Assembly (NCBI RefSeq): GCF_003054705.1
Contig: NZ_QAYX01000021.1
Location: forward strand, 434,001-498,000
DNA: 64,000 nucleotides
Origin: Opitutus sp. ER46
Lineage (GTDB): Bacteria; Verrucomicrobiota; Verrucomicrobiia; Opitutales; Opitutaceae
Direction: 5' to 3'
Shown: positions 37,301-45,629 of the stretch, one piece after another
Numbering within the stretch: the first letter of the stretch is position 1
Layout of the letters: each line of letters starts with the position of its first letter
The notes under the pieces: model-generated
Databases searched by the model: none
What the model saw: the letters and a program-made list of their open reading frames with translations, nothing else
Told to the model about the DNA's origin: nothing
Translations under genes and position numbers: made by a program

Positions 37301-37630
37301 GGTGGCGACACGATCGTGAACCCGGCGAACCCCACGGCGGCCATCGATGACCCGACCGTCGATGGCTACACCCCGGTCTGGGCTCCGGGCGCGATCCTCG
37401 TGACGGCCAACCTCGGCTACACCTGGAAGCTGAAGCAGGGCCGCGCGGTCACCGTGAACCTCCGCGTGAGCAACCTGCTGAACGAGGACGACGTGATCTG
37501 GACGGACACCACCTCGACGCTGCGCCCCAAGGGCGGCGATCTCACCACGCCCGCGCGCGAGACGGTGTTCGTGCCCTACGCCTACCAGACGCCGCGCGCT
37601 TACTACCTGACCGCCAAGTTCAGCTTCTAG
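34346..37630 (+). CDS. TonB-dependent outer-membrane receptor 1 (glycan uptake)
   Basis: A 1,094-residue outer-membrane beta-barrel transporter. The signal peptide (LAAVLLLAALLPAARAQ) is followed by an Ala/Pro linker, the TonB-box-like DTIVLSPFEVVTD, and a plug domain with NALAGGRLNLSLRDTPVAYS and FDFGRGPNQVLFGNGAMGG. The barrel ends in the aromatic terminus TAKFSF. There is no carboxypeptidase-like or STN N-terminal domain and no SusD partner, which is usual outside Bacteroidota. It is first in a run with the symporter, lyase, hydrolase-like gene and GH97, so it probably imports oligosaccharides released by those enzymes. The ATG at 34346 is chosen because the earlier open frame overlaps the divergent GH88 gene. 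Confidence 0.9.
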   Translation: MIPPPRSRASRPSLAAVLLLAALLPAARAQVAPAPAEAPAGATQVAPVAATGDTIVLSPFEVVTDRDQGFVAANALAGGRLNLSLRDTPVAYSVINRELIDALGLNDLSEAAEWTTNSFKFPDGAGGGDLYNLTVPVSVRGIASSNALRQRNFFVYFSENDSYNIERFDFGRGPNQVLFGNGAMGGTQVTMTKRARFDKPFRTVDVGYGSWGNQRAVLDVNQPLGPRAALRTSLLWSDRDGWRDREMEQKQAAFLTGTVKLFRDVELRVEGEIGEIRRRTPDAKLQDRFAGWDGAYTGGYLATLPGNSGALGINRNGAGYFVLNAAGDPGTLYGYTNWAITRGAGDTSSTYAGTYLQGSLPAWNQSGATLLNAVNVAPNRFDRALANSKFRLPSRAFTNAPDLPLLDSDFRDLQATLSKRIGDDLFVEIAADMNGVKNDINRLEGSAINTYIDINPTLPGGANNPNFLRPYGDGQYSVSDINTEAKSIRAAVAYMLDAGKWGNYSFNLSGGLTNQLVERRNRVLATGIANTTQLADLRQWGNIDYALRERFYWGDGGAVTTPTGTLRYIDPTGVAGTVTPQWVPMAAGSDSSNNISDNDSDFNYFLASTNVKLFSGRVVLLGAARFDESRQEVRYLKRIGDFPENWDLKTLYWRPDAPADWSDLTYTPVGSSSPTYAITRPRSANAAGVQVANPAYANARFADDFNPPPIVGRGWTPSVGSMVHVTKWLSVFGNYSEAFAFNTAAAPDVNGRLLPVVEGQGWDAGIRLFFFDERLSVTASTYRNEEFGNYIDPTSVTNQINTLYQANVLGDTTAGGRNHRDAADINGLVRDTRTRIAKGYEFEVVANLTRNWRTILNVGLPKVTEQDYAPYTRAYVAHNADLFKAILQDAGGEVGADGVAVRRTGVADTGTGGSEAQGNEATRAVNAYNTLYSNVRNFVVNPRRSTTAPDTVNLFTDYTFRDGFLRGVRLGAGANWRGSRVVGYRGGDTIVNPANPTAAIDDPTVDGYTPVWAPGAILVTANLGYTWKLKQGRAVTVNLRVSNLLNEDDVIWTDTTSTLRPKGGDLTTPARETVFVPYAYQTPRAYYLTAKFSF

Positions 37631-37642
37631 CCCGCGGTCCCG

Positions 37643-39538
37643 GTGCTACCCTTGCCCTCCTCCTTCCTCGCCGTCGGCGCCACTGCGGCCGGCACCCCGT
37701 TGCGTGGGATCACCGGTTTCGACTACGGGATCATCGCATTCTACGTCGTCTTTATGCTCAGCCTGGGCGTCCTGTTTCGCCGGCTGAGCAAGAACACCTC
37801 GGACTACTTCCGCTGCGGCGGTGCGATGCCGTGGTGGATCACCGGCACCTCGGCGTGGGTCGCCACCTTCACCGCTTGGTCCTTCGTCGGCGCCGCCTCG
37901 GAGATCTACAAGTCCGGCCTCAAGGTTCTCCTGCTCTTCTACGCCTCGCTGCCGGCGCTCATCCTCGTCTTTCTTTTCACGAGCGTCCGGTTCCGGCGCC
38001 TGCGCGTCGTCACCTGGATGGAGGCCGTGCGCGAGCGCTTCGGCGGCACCTCCGAGCAGTTCTACACCTGGATCAAGGTTCCGGTGGAACTGATCAAGGC
38101 CGGCATCTACCTGATGACGATCAGCGTCTTCATCGCCGCCGTGCTCAATGTGCCCATCAACTCGGTGATCATCGTCCTGGGCATCACGATCACCATCGTG
38201 GCCTTCGCCGGCGGCGCGTTCGCCGTCCTCGCCAGCGACTTCGTTCAAATGTTCCTGGTCATGACGATCACGATTGTCGCCATGCTCCTCGCGGTCAGCC
38301 GGCCTGAGATCGGCGGCTTCAGCGGACTGCTCGAGAAGGTGAACACCCAGCACCCGGAGCACTTCCGGTGGTGGCTCGCCTGGCGCCCCTCGATTCTCTT
38401 CGGCTGGGGCCTGGCCTTCGCCTGGATCAAGTTCGCCGAGCTCAACAGCCTCGAGTACTCGACCATGTACCTGATGCCGAAGAGCGAGCCGCACGCCCGC
38501 CGCATGGTCGTCATCCCGCTGCTCGGCGGTCTCATTGGCCCCATCATCTGGATCGTCCCGCCCCTCGTGGCCACCGTCCTCTTCCCCGATCTTTCCGTGG
38601 TCTTCCCGTCGCTTCCGAAACCCACCGAGGGCGCCTTCGTGGCAACCGCGCTGGCGGTGATGCCCGTCGGTCTCCTCGGCCTCCTCATGTGCGCCATGTT
38701 CGGCGCCACGCTCACCAGCATGGATGCCGCGGTGAACAAATACGTCGGCGTGTTCGTCCGCAGCTTCTACCGGCCCATCCTCAAGCCGCAGGCCTCCGAG
38801 ACGCATCTGCTCCGCGTCAGCAAGGTCTGCACGCTCGCGTTCGGCGCCGTCATCATCGGCTTCTCCCTCGCGGTGAACTCGCACCGGCAGAGCGACGTCT
38901 TCACCCTGCTCAACCAGTTCATGGTCAGCCTGGGCCTGCCGCTCACCATTCCAGTCTTCCTCGGCCTTTTCATCCGACGCACTCCTGGCTGGTCAGCCTG
39001 GGTCACCGCGGTGGCCGCGTTTGCGTTTTCCGCCTGGGCCAACTTTGGCTTCGCCGGCTGGGTGCAGTCGCCTTCCTTCCTCGCGGAAGTTCCCGGCTGG
39101 GCCCGCCAGCTCATCGGCGAGCCGGCTCGCGCCCTTACTGCGGGCGAGCGCGCTGACCTCCTCCTGGTCGTGACCGCCCTCGGCACCTCGCTGGTCGGCG
39201 TCTCCGTTTTCCTGGGTTCGATGTTGTTCTACCGCCGCACCTCCCGCGCCGAGCACGCGCGGATCGACGCGCTCTTCGCCAAATTGCGCGAGCCTGTGCC
39301 GCCTGCCGCCGACGCCGATATCAGCGACGAACCGGTCTATCGTCTCCTCGGTGCCCTCTGCATGGTGTACGGCGGGTTCATCCTGCTGCTCATGCTGATC
39401 CCGAATCCCGTGGTCGGCCGGCTATGCTTCCTCTTTGTCGGCACGGTGATCGGAAGCGTGGGCGTCGTCCTGCATCGGGTTGCCAACCGCAAGCGCGCCC
39501 GCGCCAACGCCGCCCTCGCCCCGGCCGCCGCCGCCTGA
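37643..39538 (+). CDS. Sodium:solute symporter family transporter
   Basis: A 631-residue inner-membrane protein with about 14 hydrophobic segments. GFDYGIIAFYVVFMLSLGVL, SDYFRCGGAMPWWITG and the FTAWSFVGAASEIYK block are typical of the SSS/SGLT family (sugar, uronate or sialic-acid symporters). The start is GTG 37643, 12 bases after the TBDR stop, so it is in the same operon. It is the likely inner-membrane uptake step for mono- or disaccharides from the lyase/GH88/GH97 set. The C-terminal Ala-rich tail is cytoplasmic. Substrate is inferred from context only. Confidence 0.88.
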   Translation: MLPLPSSFLAVGATAAGTPLRGITGFDYGIIAFYVVFMLSLGVLFRRLSKNTSDYFRCGGAMPWWITGTSAWVATFTAWSFVGAASEIYKSGLKVLLLFYASLPALILVFLFTSVRFRRLRVVTWMEAVRERFGGTSEQFYTWIKVPVELIKAGIYLMTISVFIAAVLNVPINSVIIVLGITITIVAFAGGAFAVLASDFVQMFLVMTITIVAMLLAVSRPEIGGFSGLLEKVNTQHPEHFRWWLAWRPSILFGWGLAFAWIKFAELNSLEYSTMYLMPKSEPHARRMVVIPLLGGLIGPIIWIVPPLVATVLFPDLSVVFPSLPKPTEGAFVATALAVMPVGLLGLLMCAMFGATLTSMDAAVNKYVGVFVRSFYRPILKPQASETHLLRVSKVCTLAFGAVIIGFSLAVNSHRQSDVFTLLNQFMVSLGLPLTIPVFLGLFIRRTPGWSAWVTAVAAFAFSAWANFGFAGWVQSPSFLAEVPGWARQLIGEPARALTAGERADLLLVVTALGTSLVGVSVFLGSMLFYRRTSRAEHARIDALFAKLREPVPPAADADISDEPVYRLLGALCMVYGGFILLLMLIPNPVVGRLCFLFVGTVIGSVGVVLHRVANRKRARANAALAPAAAA

Positions 39539-39674
39539 ACTTCCACTCCCCTCGGCCATGCCGCCCGTGCGCCGCCCCGCGCCTGTCAAAACCCGGGGTT
39601 TACGCCTCCTCCGCGCGACGCTACCAATGCCCCGCTCAGCGCGCTTGTTTCTCTCCCCCTCGTTCTTCGCCGCC

Positions 39675-41993
39675 ATGTCCGCCTGCCTCCGCCTCCTGCT
39701 GTTCGTTCTCCTCCTCTCCGGTGTTGTCCAGGCGGCGCCGCTGCAGCCTCGCGGCTCGCACCCGCGGCTCTTCTTTACCGCGGAACGCCTGGCCGCGCTG
39801 CAGGCGCGCCTGGCGCAGGAACCGACGTCCGCCGCCGCCTGGACCGCCCTGCGCGCCAGCGCGGACGCCGCCGTGGCGAAGCCCGACACCGCCACCCGCT
39901 TCCTCGAGCCGCTCGCGTTCGCGTATCGCATGACCGGCGACACCCGCTACGCCGAGGCGGTCCGTCTCGCCCTGCGGCGGGAGCTCTCCCGGCCGCATTG
40001 GGGTGAGCCTGACCTCCTGCGCCGTGAACCGGTCTGGCACGCCGGCCTCGGGCTTGCCCGCACGCTGCGCAGCACCGCCATTGGCTTCGATGCCATCCAT
40101 GATTTTCTCGCGCCCGTCGAGCGCCGGGAGTTCGCCGCCGGCATCGTCCGGCTCGGCATCCTGCCGACGCTCGACGACTGGGTGCTCGGCGAGCGCCGCA
40201 TCCACGCCCTCGATACCATGGGCCACAATTGGTGGAGCGCCTGCGTCTTCACCGCCGGCCTGGGCGCCCTCGCCGTGCTCGACGAGGAGCCGCGCGCCCG
40301 CGGCTGGCTCGAGCGCATTTCCGCCGGGTCCATCGAGTGGTTCGGCTACGCCGGCAGCGTCCTCGAGAACAAGCCCGCCAACTTCGACCGCGGCGGCGCC
40401 TTCTACGAGAGCGTCAACTACGCGTCCTTCGCCCTCGCCGAATACCTCGCCTTCCGCCTCGCCTGGACCAATGCCCTGACGACGCCGCCCGCCGAGATTC
40501 CGGCGCTCGCGCGCGTCGGCGACTTCTTCCTCGATGTCGCCTATCCCAACGCGGGCCCCGTCATGACGCTCAACTTCGGCGACGGCTCGCTCCATGCTGA
40601 CGGCAGCCGGCCGCTCGCGCTGCTCTGGGCCAACGGCTACCGCACCCCGGCCTCCGCCTGGTACCTCCAGCGTGCCCGCACCATGAGCTATCGCGAGGGT
40701 CTCGACCGTTCCACGCCGCTCGGCCTTCTGTACTTCCCGACCGACGCCGAGCTCGGTGCCGCCCCCGCTCTGCCCGACCGGCCCACGATGGCCGTCTACC
40801 CCGATATCGGGTGGGCGATGCTGCGCAGCTCGTGGGCCCCGGACGCCACGCTCCTCGGTCTTCGGTGCGGCTACACCTGGAACCACGCCCACGCCGACGC
40901 GGGCTCCTTCATCCTCTTTCACCGCGGCCGCAACCTCCTGATCGATTCCGGCAACTGCGGCTACAGCCGCCCGGAATACGACGCCTACTACCGCCAGAGC
41001 CCGGCGCACAATGTCGTGCTCTGGAACGGCGGCGCGGAGAACCCGGAGAACACGTACGTCGGCTCCAAGTTCTCCGGTGCGCTCCTGTACCCGGTCGCTT
41101 CCGGCGATCTCCGCTACCTCCTCGCCGACGCCACCGGCCCGACGTCCCGGCTCTTCAACCGCAATTACCGGCATTTCCTCTGGATCGGAGACGTCATCCT
41201 CGTCCTGGACGACGTCGAGGCGTTCGCGCCGGGCCAGTTCGAGTGGCTGCTCCACGTGGGCGGCAAGGCCGAGCGGCGCGGGCTCGACCTCAAGGTTGCT
41301 GACGGCGACGCGTCGGTCTTGGTGCGTCCGCTCTTCCCGACTCCGTTCCCCGATGCCGGTCTGCCGACCGATTACCCCGAGAACATGCGATTGGTGGAGA
41401 AGGCCGGGTTCAAGGACCACGACCCCGACACCAAGGTGACCTACTACGCGTTGGCTCCGAGCGAGCAGACCCGGCGCACGAAGTTTCTCACCGCGATCAC
41501 GCTCGTCACGCCTGTCAACCAGGACCACCTGCCGACGTTCGAGCGGTTGTCCGATGCGGCGATGATCGGCGTGCGCGTCCGGCAGGGCGGCACCACCACT
41601 GAGGTGTATGTGAATCTCCTCGCCGACGGCCGGATCCGCCATCGCAACGCCAACGCGACGCTCGGCGGCTGGGAAACGGATGCCTATTTGCTGGCGGTGA
41701 CGCGCCCCGACGCGGCGGAGGCAACCGATGCCGACGGCGCCACGCGCATCTTCGTCGCGGATGGCAGCTACCTGCGGCGCGACGGGCGGGTCGTGCTGGA
41801 TTCGCTCTCGAAGGTTTTCCTCGCCGCCCGCCAGGAGGGCGGCGCCCTCGAGGTTCAGCTCCAGGGCCAATCCGCGCGCGAGGTTCGCTGGCGCGTCCCG
41901 CATGCTCGGGTGCAGGTCCGCCTCAACGGCGCGACCGTGTCGCCCGCTTTCGACCCGGGGAGCCAGACCGTGCTGCTGACGTCGCGCCCTTGA
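39675..41993 (+). CDS. Heparinase II/III-like polysaccharide lyase
   Basis: A 772-residue secreted protein: a signal peptide (LRLLLFVLLLSGVVQAA), an (alpha/alpha) toroid domain to about residue 370, then the beta-sandwich heparinase II/III C-terminal domain. The domain hallmark NHAHADAGSFILFHRG (about residues 402-417) is followed by NLLIDSGNCGYSRPEYD. The toroid contains LDTMGHNWWSACV and NFDRGGAFYESVNYASF with candidate catalytic Asn/Tyr/His. Families with this fold cleave uronate-containing glycans (heparin, heparan, alginate) by beta-elimination; the exact PL family cannot be set by eye. The GH88 gene would process its unsaturated products. The ATG at 39675 gives the proper signal peptide. 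Confidence 0.85.
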   Translation: MSACLRLLLFVLLLSGVVQAAPLQPRGSHPRLFFTAERLAALQARLAQEPTSAAAWTALRASADAAVAKPDTATRFLEPLAFAYRMTGDTRYAEAVRLALRRELSRPHWGEPDLLRREPVWHAGLGLARTLRSTAIGFDAIHDFLAPVERREFAAGIVRLGILPTLDDWVLGERRIHALDTMGHNWWSACVFTAGLGALAVLDEEPRARGWLERISAGSIEWFGYAGSVLENKPANFDRGGAFYESVNYASFALAEYLAFRLAWTNALTTPPAEIPALARVGDFFLDVAYPNAGPVMTLNFGDGSLHADGSRPLALLWANGYRTPASAWYLQRARTMSYREGLDRSTPLGLLYFPTDAELGAAPALPDRPTMAVYPDIGWAMLRSSWAPDATLLGLRCGYTWNHAHADAGSFILFHRGRNLLIDSGNCGYSRPEYDAYYRQSPAHNVVLWNGGAENPENTYVGSKFSGALLYPVASGDLRYLLADATGPTSRLFNRNYRHFLWIGDVILVLDDVEAFAPGQFEWLLHVGGKAERRGLDLKVADGDASVLVRPLFPTPFPDAGLPTDYPENMRLVEKAGFKDHDPDTKVTYYALAPSEQTRRTKFLTAITLVTPVNQDHLPTFERLSDAAMIGVRVRQGGTTTEVYVNLLADGRIRHRNANATLGGWETDAYLLAVTRPDAAEATDADGATRIFVADGSYLRRDGRVVLDSLSKVFLAARQEGGALEVQLQGQSAREVRWRVPHARVQVRLNGATVSPAFDPGSQTVLLTSRP

Positions 41994-42068
41994 GGCACGT
42001 TTCCAGTCTTCCCTACCACGCACCAACTTCGGGGGTGGAACCAAGAAACCCGTCTGCGCCACGTTAGC

Positions 42069-43736
42069 ATGTTCATGCGCCTCCTCCTGGTTATCGCCTG
42101 CCTTCTTTCGTGTCTTTCGCCCTGCGCGCCCGCCGCGGAATGGCAGTGGTCCGTTCCCGTCGGGGAAGGCCGTGCGTTCCTCTGGATTCCACCCACCTGT
42201 CGCGAGGTTCGCGCGGTGATGGTCGCTCAGGACAATCTCCTGGAGGAGGGGATCCTGGAGCATGCCACGATGCGTCGCACGTTGGCCGCGCTGGGCATCG
42301 CCGAGGTGTTCGTGGCGCCGCCACGCGACGTCCCCTTCGACTTCCATCAGGGAGCCGGCGAGCGCTTCGACGCGATGCTGCGCGCGCTCGCGGCCGAGTC
42401 TGGGTACGCGGAGCTCTCCTCGGCGCCCGTCATTCCGCTCGGCCACTCGGCCTGCGCCACGTTCCCCTGGAATTTCGCGGCCTGGGCTCCCAGCCGCACG
42501 CTCGCCGTGCTCTCGATCAAGGGCGACGCCCCGCGAACCAAGCTGACCGGCTACGGCGCGGCGAACATCGCGTGGGAGGATCGCGACATCGATGGCGTGC
42601 CGGGCCTCATGGTTATGGCGGAATACGAGTGGCTCGAGGAGCGCCTGGCCCCGGCCATCGCCTACCGCTACGCGCGGCCGCTCGCCCCGATCGCCATGCT
42701 CGCCGAACCCGGACGCGGGCACTTCGACGCCTCGGATGAACTTGTGGGCTATCTGGCGATGTTCGTCCGCAAGGCGGCCGAGGCGCGTTTGCCGGCGGCC
42801 TCGGGAGCAACCGGGCGCCCCGAGGCGCGAGCCTCGCTGATCCCCATCAACCCGCGCCTCGGGTGGCTGGTGCAGCGGTGGACGCCCGATCAGCTTCGCA
42901 GTATTCCGGCCGCGCCGGCGCGCGAGTTCCGCGGCAAGCCCGGCGAAGCTTTCTGGTGTTTCGATCGCGAGATGGCCCTGGCCACGCAGGATTTCCGGGC
43001 CGACCAGATTGGGAAGCAGCCGCAGTTGCTGGCCTTCGTCCAGGACGGCGCTCCCGTGCCGCAGACCGACTCGCACGCGCAGGTGCAGCTTCGTTTTCAT
43101 CCGCAGGAGGACGGCGTCACCTTCCAGCTTGGCGCCACGTTCCTCGAGACCGTTGCGCCTGGCGCGCCCAACTTGGTGCGCTGGACGGGTCGGCCCGCGG
43201 GGACCCGTCTCGGACATGCCACGGGCGGGGGCGCCATCCGACTCAGCCGGGTCACGGGGCCGGTGGTGCAGACGGGTCCGCAGACGTTTCGCATCGCGCT
43301 GAACCGTCTGTGGTCCACCGGCGATCGTCGGCGGGGTGATATCTGGCTGCTGGCCGAGCATCCGGGCGATGCCACGTACAAGAGCGCGGTCCAGCAGGCG
43401 CACCTCCGGCTCGAGCCGAATCGCGCCGGAGCGGCGCAGACGATCACGTTTGCGCCGATTGCCGACCAGCCCGCCACGTTGAAGTCACTCTCCCTGCGCG
43501 CCTCCTCGAGTGCGGGACCCGCGGCCAAAGTCCGCTTTTATGTGCGCGAGGGACCGGCCGAGGTGGATGGAGACACGCTGCATTTCACCGCCCTTCCGCC
43601 CCGGGCGAAGTTCCCGCTCAAGGTGACCGTCGTCGCCTGGCAACTGGGCCGCGCCACGGACCCCAAGCTCCAGTCCGCCCCGCTCGTGGAACAGACCTTT
43701 GTGCTCCGGCCGTGCACCGCCTCCCTCTTCCCATGA
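42069..43736 (+). CDS. Secreted alpha/beta-hydrolase-like protein, possible esterase
   Basis: A 555-residue protein with a signal peptide (FMRLLLVIACLLSCLSPCAP). The N-terminal half has an alpha/beta-hydrolase look: FLWIPPTCREVRAVMVAQDN, the elbow PLGHSACATFPWNFAAW with a candidate Ser, and GRGHFDASDELVGY with a candidate His. The C-terminal half is beta-rich (RFHPQEDGVTFQLGATFLE, then FRIALNRLWSTGDRRRG) and I do not recognise it. It lies between the lyase and GH97 genes, and its stop overlaps the GH97 start, so a role on the same glycan, for example removing ester groups, is reasonable. It could also be a non-catalytic binder. No assigned family. Confidence 0.6.
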   Translation: MFMRLLLVIACLLSCLSPCAPAAEWQWSVPVGEGRAFLWIPPTCREVRAVMVAQDNLLEEGILEHATMRRTLAALGIAEVFVAPPRDVPFDFHQGAGERFDAMLRALAAESGYAELSSAPVIPLGHSACATFPWNFAAWAPSRTLAVLSIKGDAPRTKLTGYGAANIAWEDRDIDGVPGLMVMAEYEWLEERLAPAIAYRYARPLAPIAMLAEPGRGHFDASDELVGYLAMFVRKAAEARLPAASGATGRPEARASLIPINPRLGWLVQRWTPDQLRSIPAAPAREFRGKPGEAFWCFDREMALATQDFRADQIGKQPQLLAFVQDGAPVPQTDSHAQVQLRFHPQEDGVTFQLGATFLETVAPGAPNLVRWTGRPAGTRLGHATGGGAIRLSRVTGPVVQTGPQTFRIALNRLWSTGDRRRGDIWLLAEHPGDATYKSAVQQAHLRLEPNRAGAAQTITFAPIADQPATLKSLSLRASSSAGPAAKVRFYVREGPAEVDGDTLHFTALPPRAKFPLKVTVVAWQLGRATDPKLQSAPLVEQTFVLRPCTASLFP

Positions 43737-45604
43737 AGTCCTCCGTCCTGCTGCTCCTCGGCCTCGGTGCCGCCCTGCTCCTGTCGAATCGCGCGCCCGC
43801 CGCGACGGCGCTGCGCTCGCCGGACGGGCAGGTGGCCGTGACGTTCGACCTGTCGGCCGCGGGTGAGCCGGTGTACGGCATCACCTATCTCGGCCAACCG
43901 GTCGTGCAGGACTCGCGGCTGGGGCTCGAACCCGACTGGTTGGGCGGCTTCGCGCTGACCGGCCTGCGCACGACCTCCGAGCGGGGGCAATGGTCCGATC
44001 CCTTCGGGGAACGGCGCGAAGTGCCCGACAACTACAACCAGCTCACCGTTGAGCTGCGCGGGGCGGAGGGCCGCCGGCTGCAACTGGAGTTTCGCGTCTA
44101 CAACGAAGGCGCGGCGTTGCGCTACGTCCTGCCGGCGACGCTGCCTGCCCCCGTGCGCCTCACCGGCGAGCGGACGGAGTTCCGTTTTCCGGCCGGTACC
44201 TTCGGATGGGAGGAGCATGGCACCGAGGGCATCTACCGCCGCGCGCGGATCGCGGATTTCGCCCCCTGGTGCGAGCGGCCGCTGACGGTGGAACTGCCCG
44301 GCGGAGGCTGGGCCGCCGTCGCCGAGGCGGCGAACGTCGCTTTCCCGCGCCTGTTGTTGTCGCCGGCACCGGGACTGCCCGGCGCCCTGGTCAGCGCCCT
44401 GGGCGGCACCAGCGCCAACACCGCGACGCGGGAGTTTGCCCAGGCGCATGATCCGTCGGCCACACTGCGCCCCGGTGAGGCCACGCCGTGGCGGATGTTC
44501 CTCGTGGGCCGCCGCCCGGGGGACCTGCTCGAGCGAAACTACCTCATGCTAAACCTGAATCCACCGTCGCGTCTGGCGGATACGTCCTGGATCCGGCCGG
44601 GCAAGGTGATGCGCGACACGACGCTCACGACGGCGGGCAGCAAGGCGATCATCGACTTTGCGGCGACCGCCGGGCTCAGCTACGTGCACCTCGATTGGAA
44701 GTGGTACGGCCCGGTCGAATACGAAGAGCATGGCGAGGCCATCGTGCGCGCCCCCAATCTCGATGTGCCGGAGATCGTGCGGTACGGCCGCAGCAAGGGT
44801 GTCGGGCTGATCCTGTACGTGGATCGCCGCCAGATCCGTCGCGAGCGGGACGCCCTCTTCGCGCGCTTCCGCGCTTGGGGCGTCGCCGGTGTGAAGATCG
44901 GCTTCGTCGACGTCGGGCCCCAGGCCGAGACAGCCTGGATCACCGAAACGATTCAGCAGGCGGCCGAGTACCGGCTCATGCTGAACATCCACGATGGCTA
45001 CCGTTCCACGGGCCTCAGTCGTACGTATCCGCAACTCATGACCGTCGAGGGCATTCGCGGAAACGAGAACTTCCCCACGGCCGAGCAGAACTGCACGCTG
45101 CCGTTCACGCGCTATCTCGGCGGCGTCGGCGACTACACGGTCTGCTACTACGACAAGCGGCTGAAGACCACGCACGCGCACCAGTTGGCGATGGCCGTGG
45201 TGTCCTTCAGCCCGTTGCAGTGGATCTTCTGGTACGACAAGGCTGCGGCCTACCAGGGCGAGCCCGAGGTGGAGTTCTTCCGGCGGGTGCCGACCGTGTG
45301 GGATGAAACCCGCGTGATCGATGGCCGCGTCGGGGAATACGCGGTCCTCGCGCGGCGGAGCGGGCGCGAGTGGTTCGTGGGGGTGATCAACGGCGGCACC
45401 GCGCGGTCGCTGCCGCTGCCGCTGGATTTTCTGCCCAAGGGCGAAAGCTACACCGCCCACGTCTATGCCGACGATCCGACGGTGCCCACCCGCACTCACG
45501 TCCGGGTATCCACCGTGCCGGTGACCGCGGCGGCGACGTTGGACGTCCCGCTCCGGGCGTCCGGCGGACAGGCGGTCTGGCTCGAGCCAGTCCGCACGCC
45601 CTGA
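43733..45604 (+). CDS. GH97-family alpha-glycosidase
   Basis: A 623-residue secreted glycoside hydrolase (signal peptide LLLLGLGAALLLSNRAPAA). The N-terminal beta-supersandwich starts TALRSPDGQVAVTFDLSAAG and includes YNQLTVELRG. The TIM barrel carries VHLDWKWYGPVEYEEHGE, the GVAGVKIGFVDVGPQ block and TVEGIRGNENFPTAEQN. GH97 includes inverting alpha-glucosidases with a catalytic Glu base and retaining alpha-galactosidases with an Asp nucleophile. The Asp in KIGFVDV favours the retaining galactosidase-like group, but this is only a motif impression. It overlaps the previous stop (ATGA). It would trim alpha-linked side chains after lyase action. Confidence 0.9.
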   Translation: MKSSVLLLLGLGAALLLSNRAPAATALRSPDGQVAVTFDLSAAGEPVYGITYLGQPVVQDSRLGLEPDWLGGFALTGLRTTSERGQWSDPFGERREVPDNYNQLTVELRGAEGRRLQLEFRVYNEGAALRYVLPATLPAPVRLTGERTEFRFPAGTFGWEEHGTEGIYRRARIADFAPWCERPLTVELPGGGWAAVAEAANVAFPRLLLSPAPGLPGALVSALGGTSANTATREFAQAHDPSATLRPGEATPWRMFLVGRRPGDLLERNYLMLNLNPPSRLADTSWIRPGKVMRDTTLTTAGSKAIIDFAATAGLSYVHLDWKWYGPVEYEEHGEAIVRAPNLDVPEIVRYGRSKGVGLILYVDRRQIRRERDALFARFRAWGVAGVKIGFVDVGPQAETAWITETIQQAAEYRLMLNIHDGYRSTGLSRTYPQLMTVEGIRGNENFPTAEQNCTLPFTRYLGGVGDYTVCYYDKRLKTTHAHQLAMAVVSFSPLQWIFWYDKAAAYQGEPEVEFFRRVPTVWDETRVIDGRVGEYAVLARRSGREWFVGVINGGTARSLPLPLDFLPKGESYTAHVYADDPTVPTRTHVRVSTVPVTAAATLDVPLRASGGQAVWLEPVRTP

Positions 45605-45629
45605 ATTCCCGTTGCGGCGGTGGGGCAAT

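Noticed and set aside
39636-43403. 1,255-codon minus-strand open frame
   Set aside because: Antisense to the lyase and its neighbour, low complexity and no motifs. The plus-strand genes have clear families.
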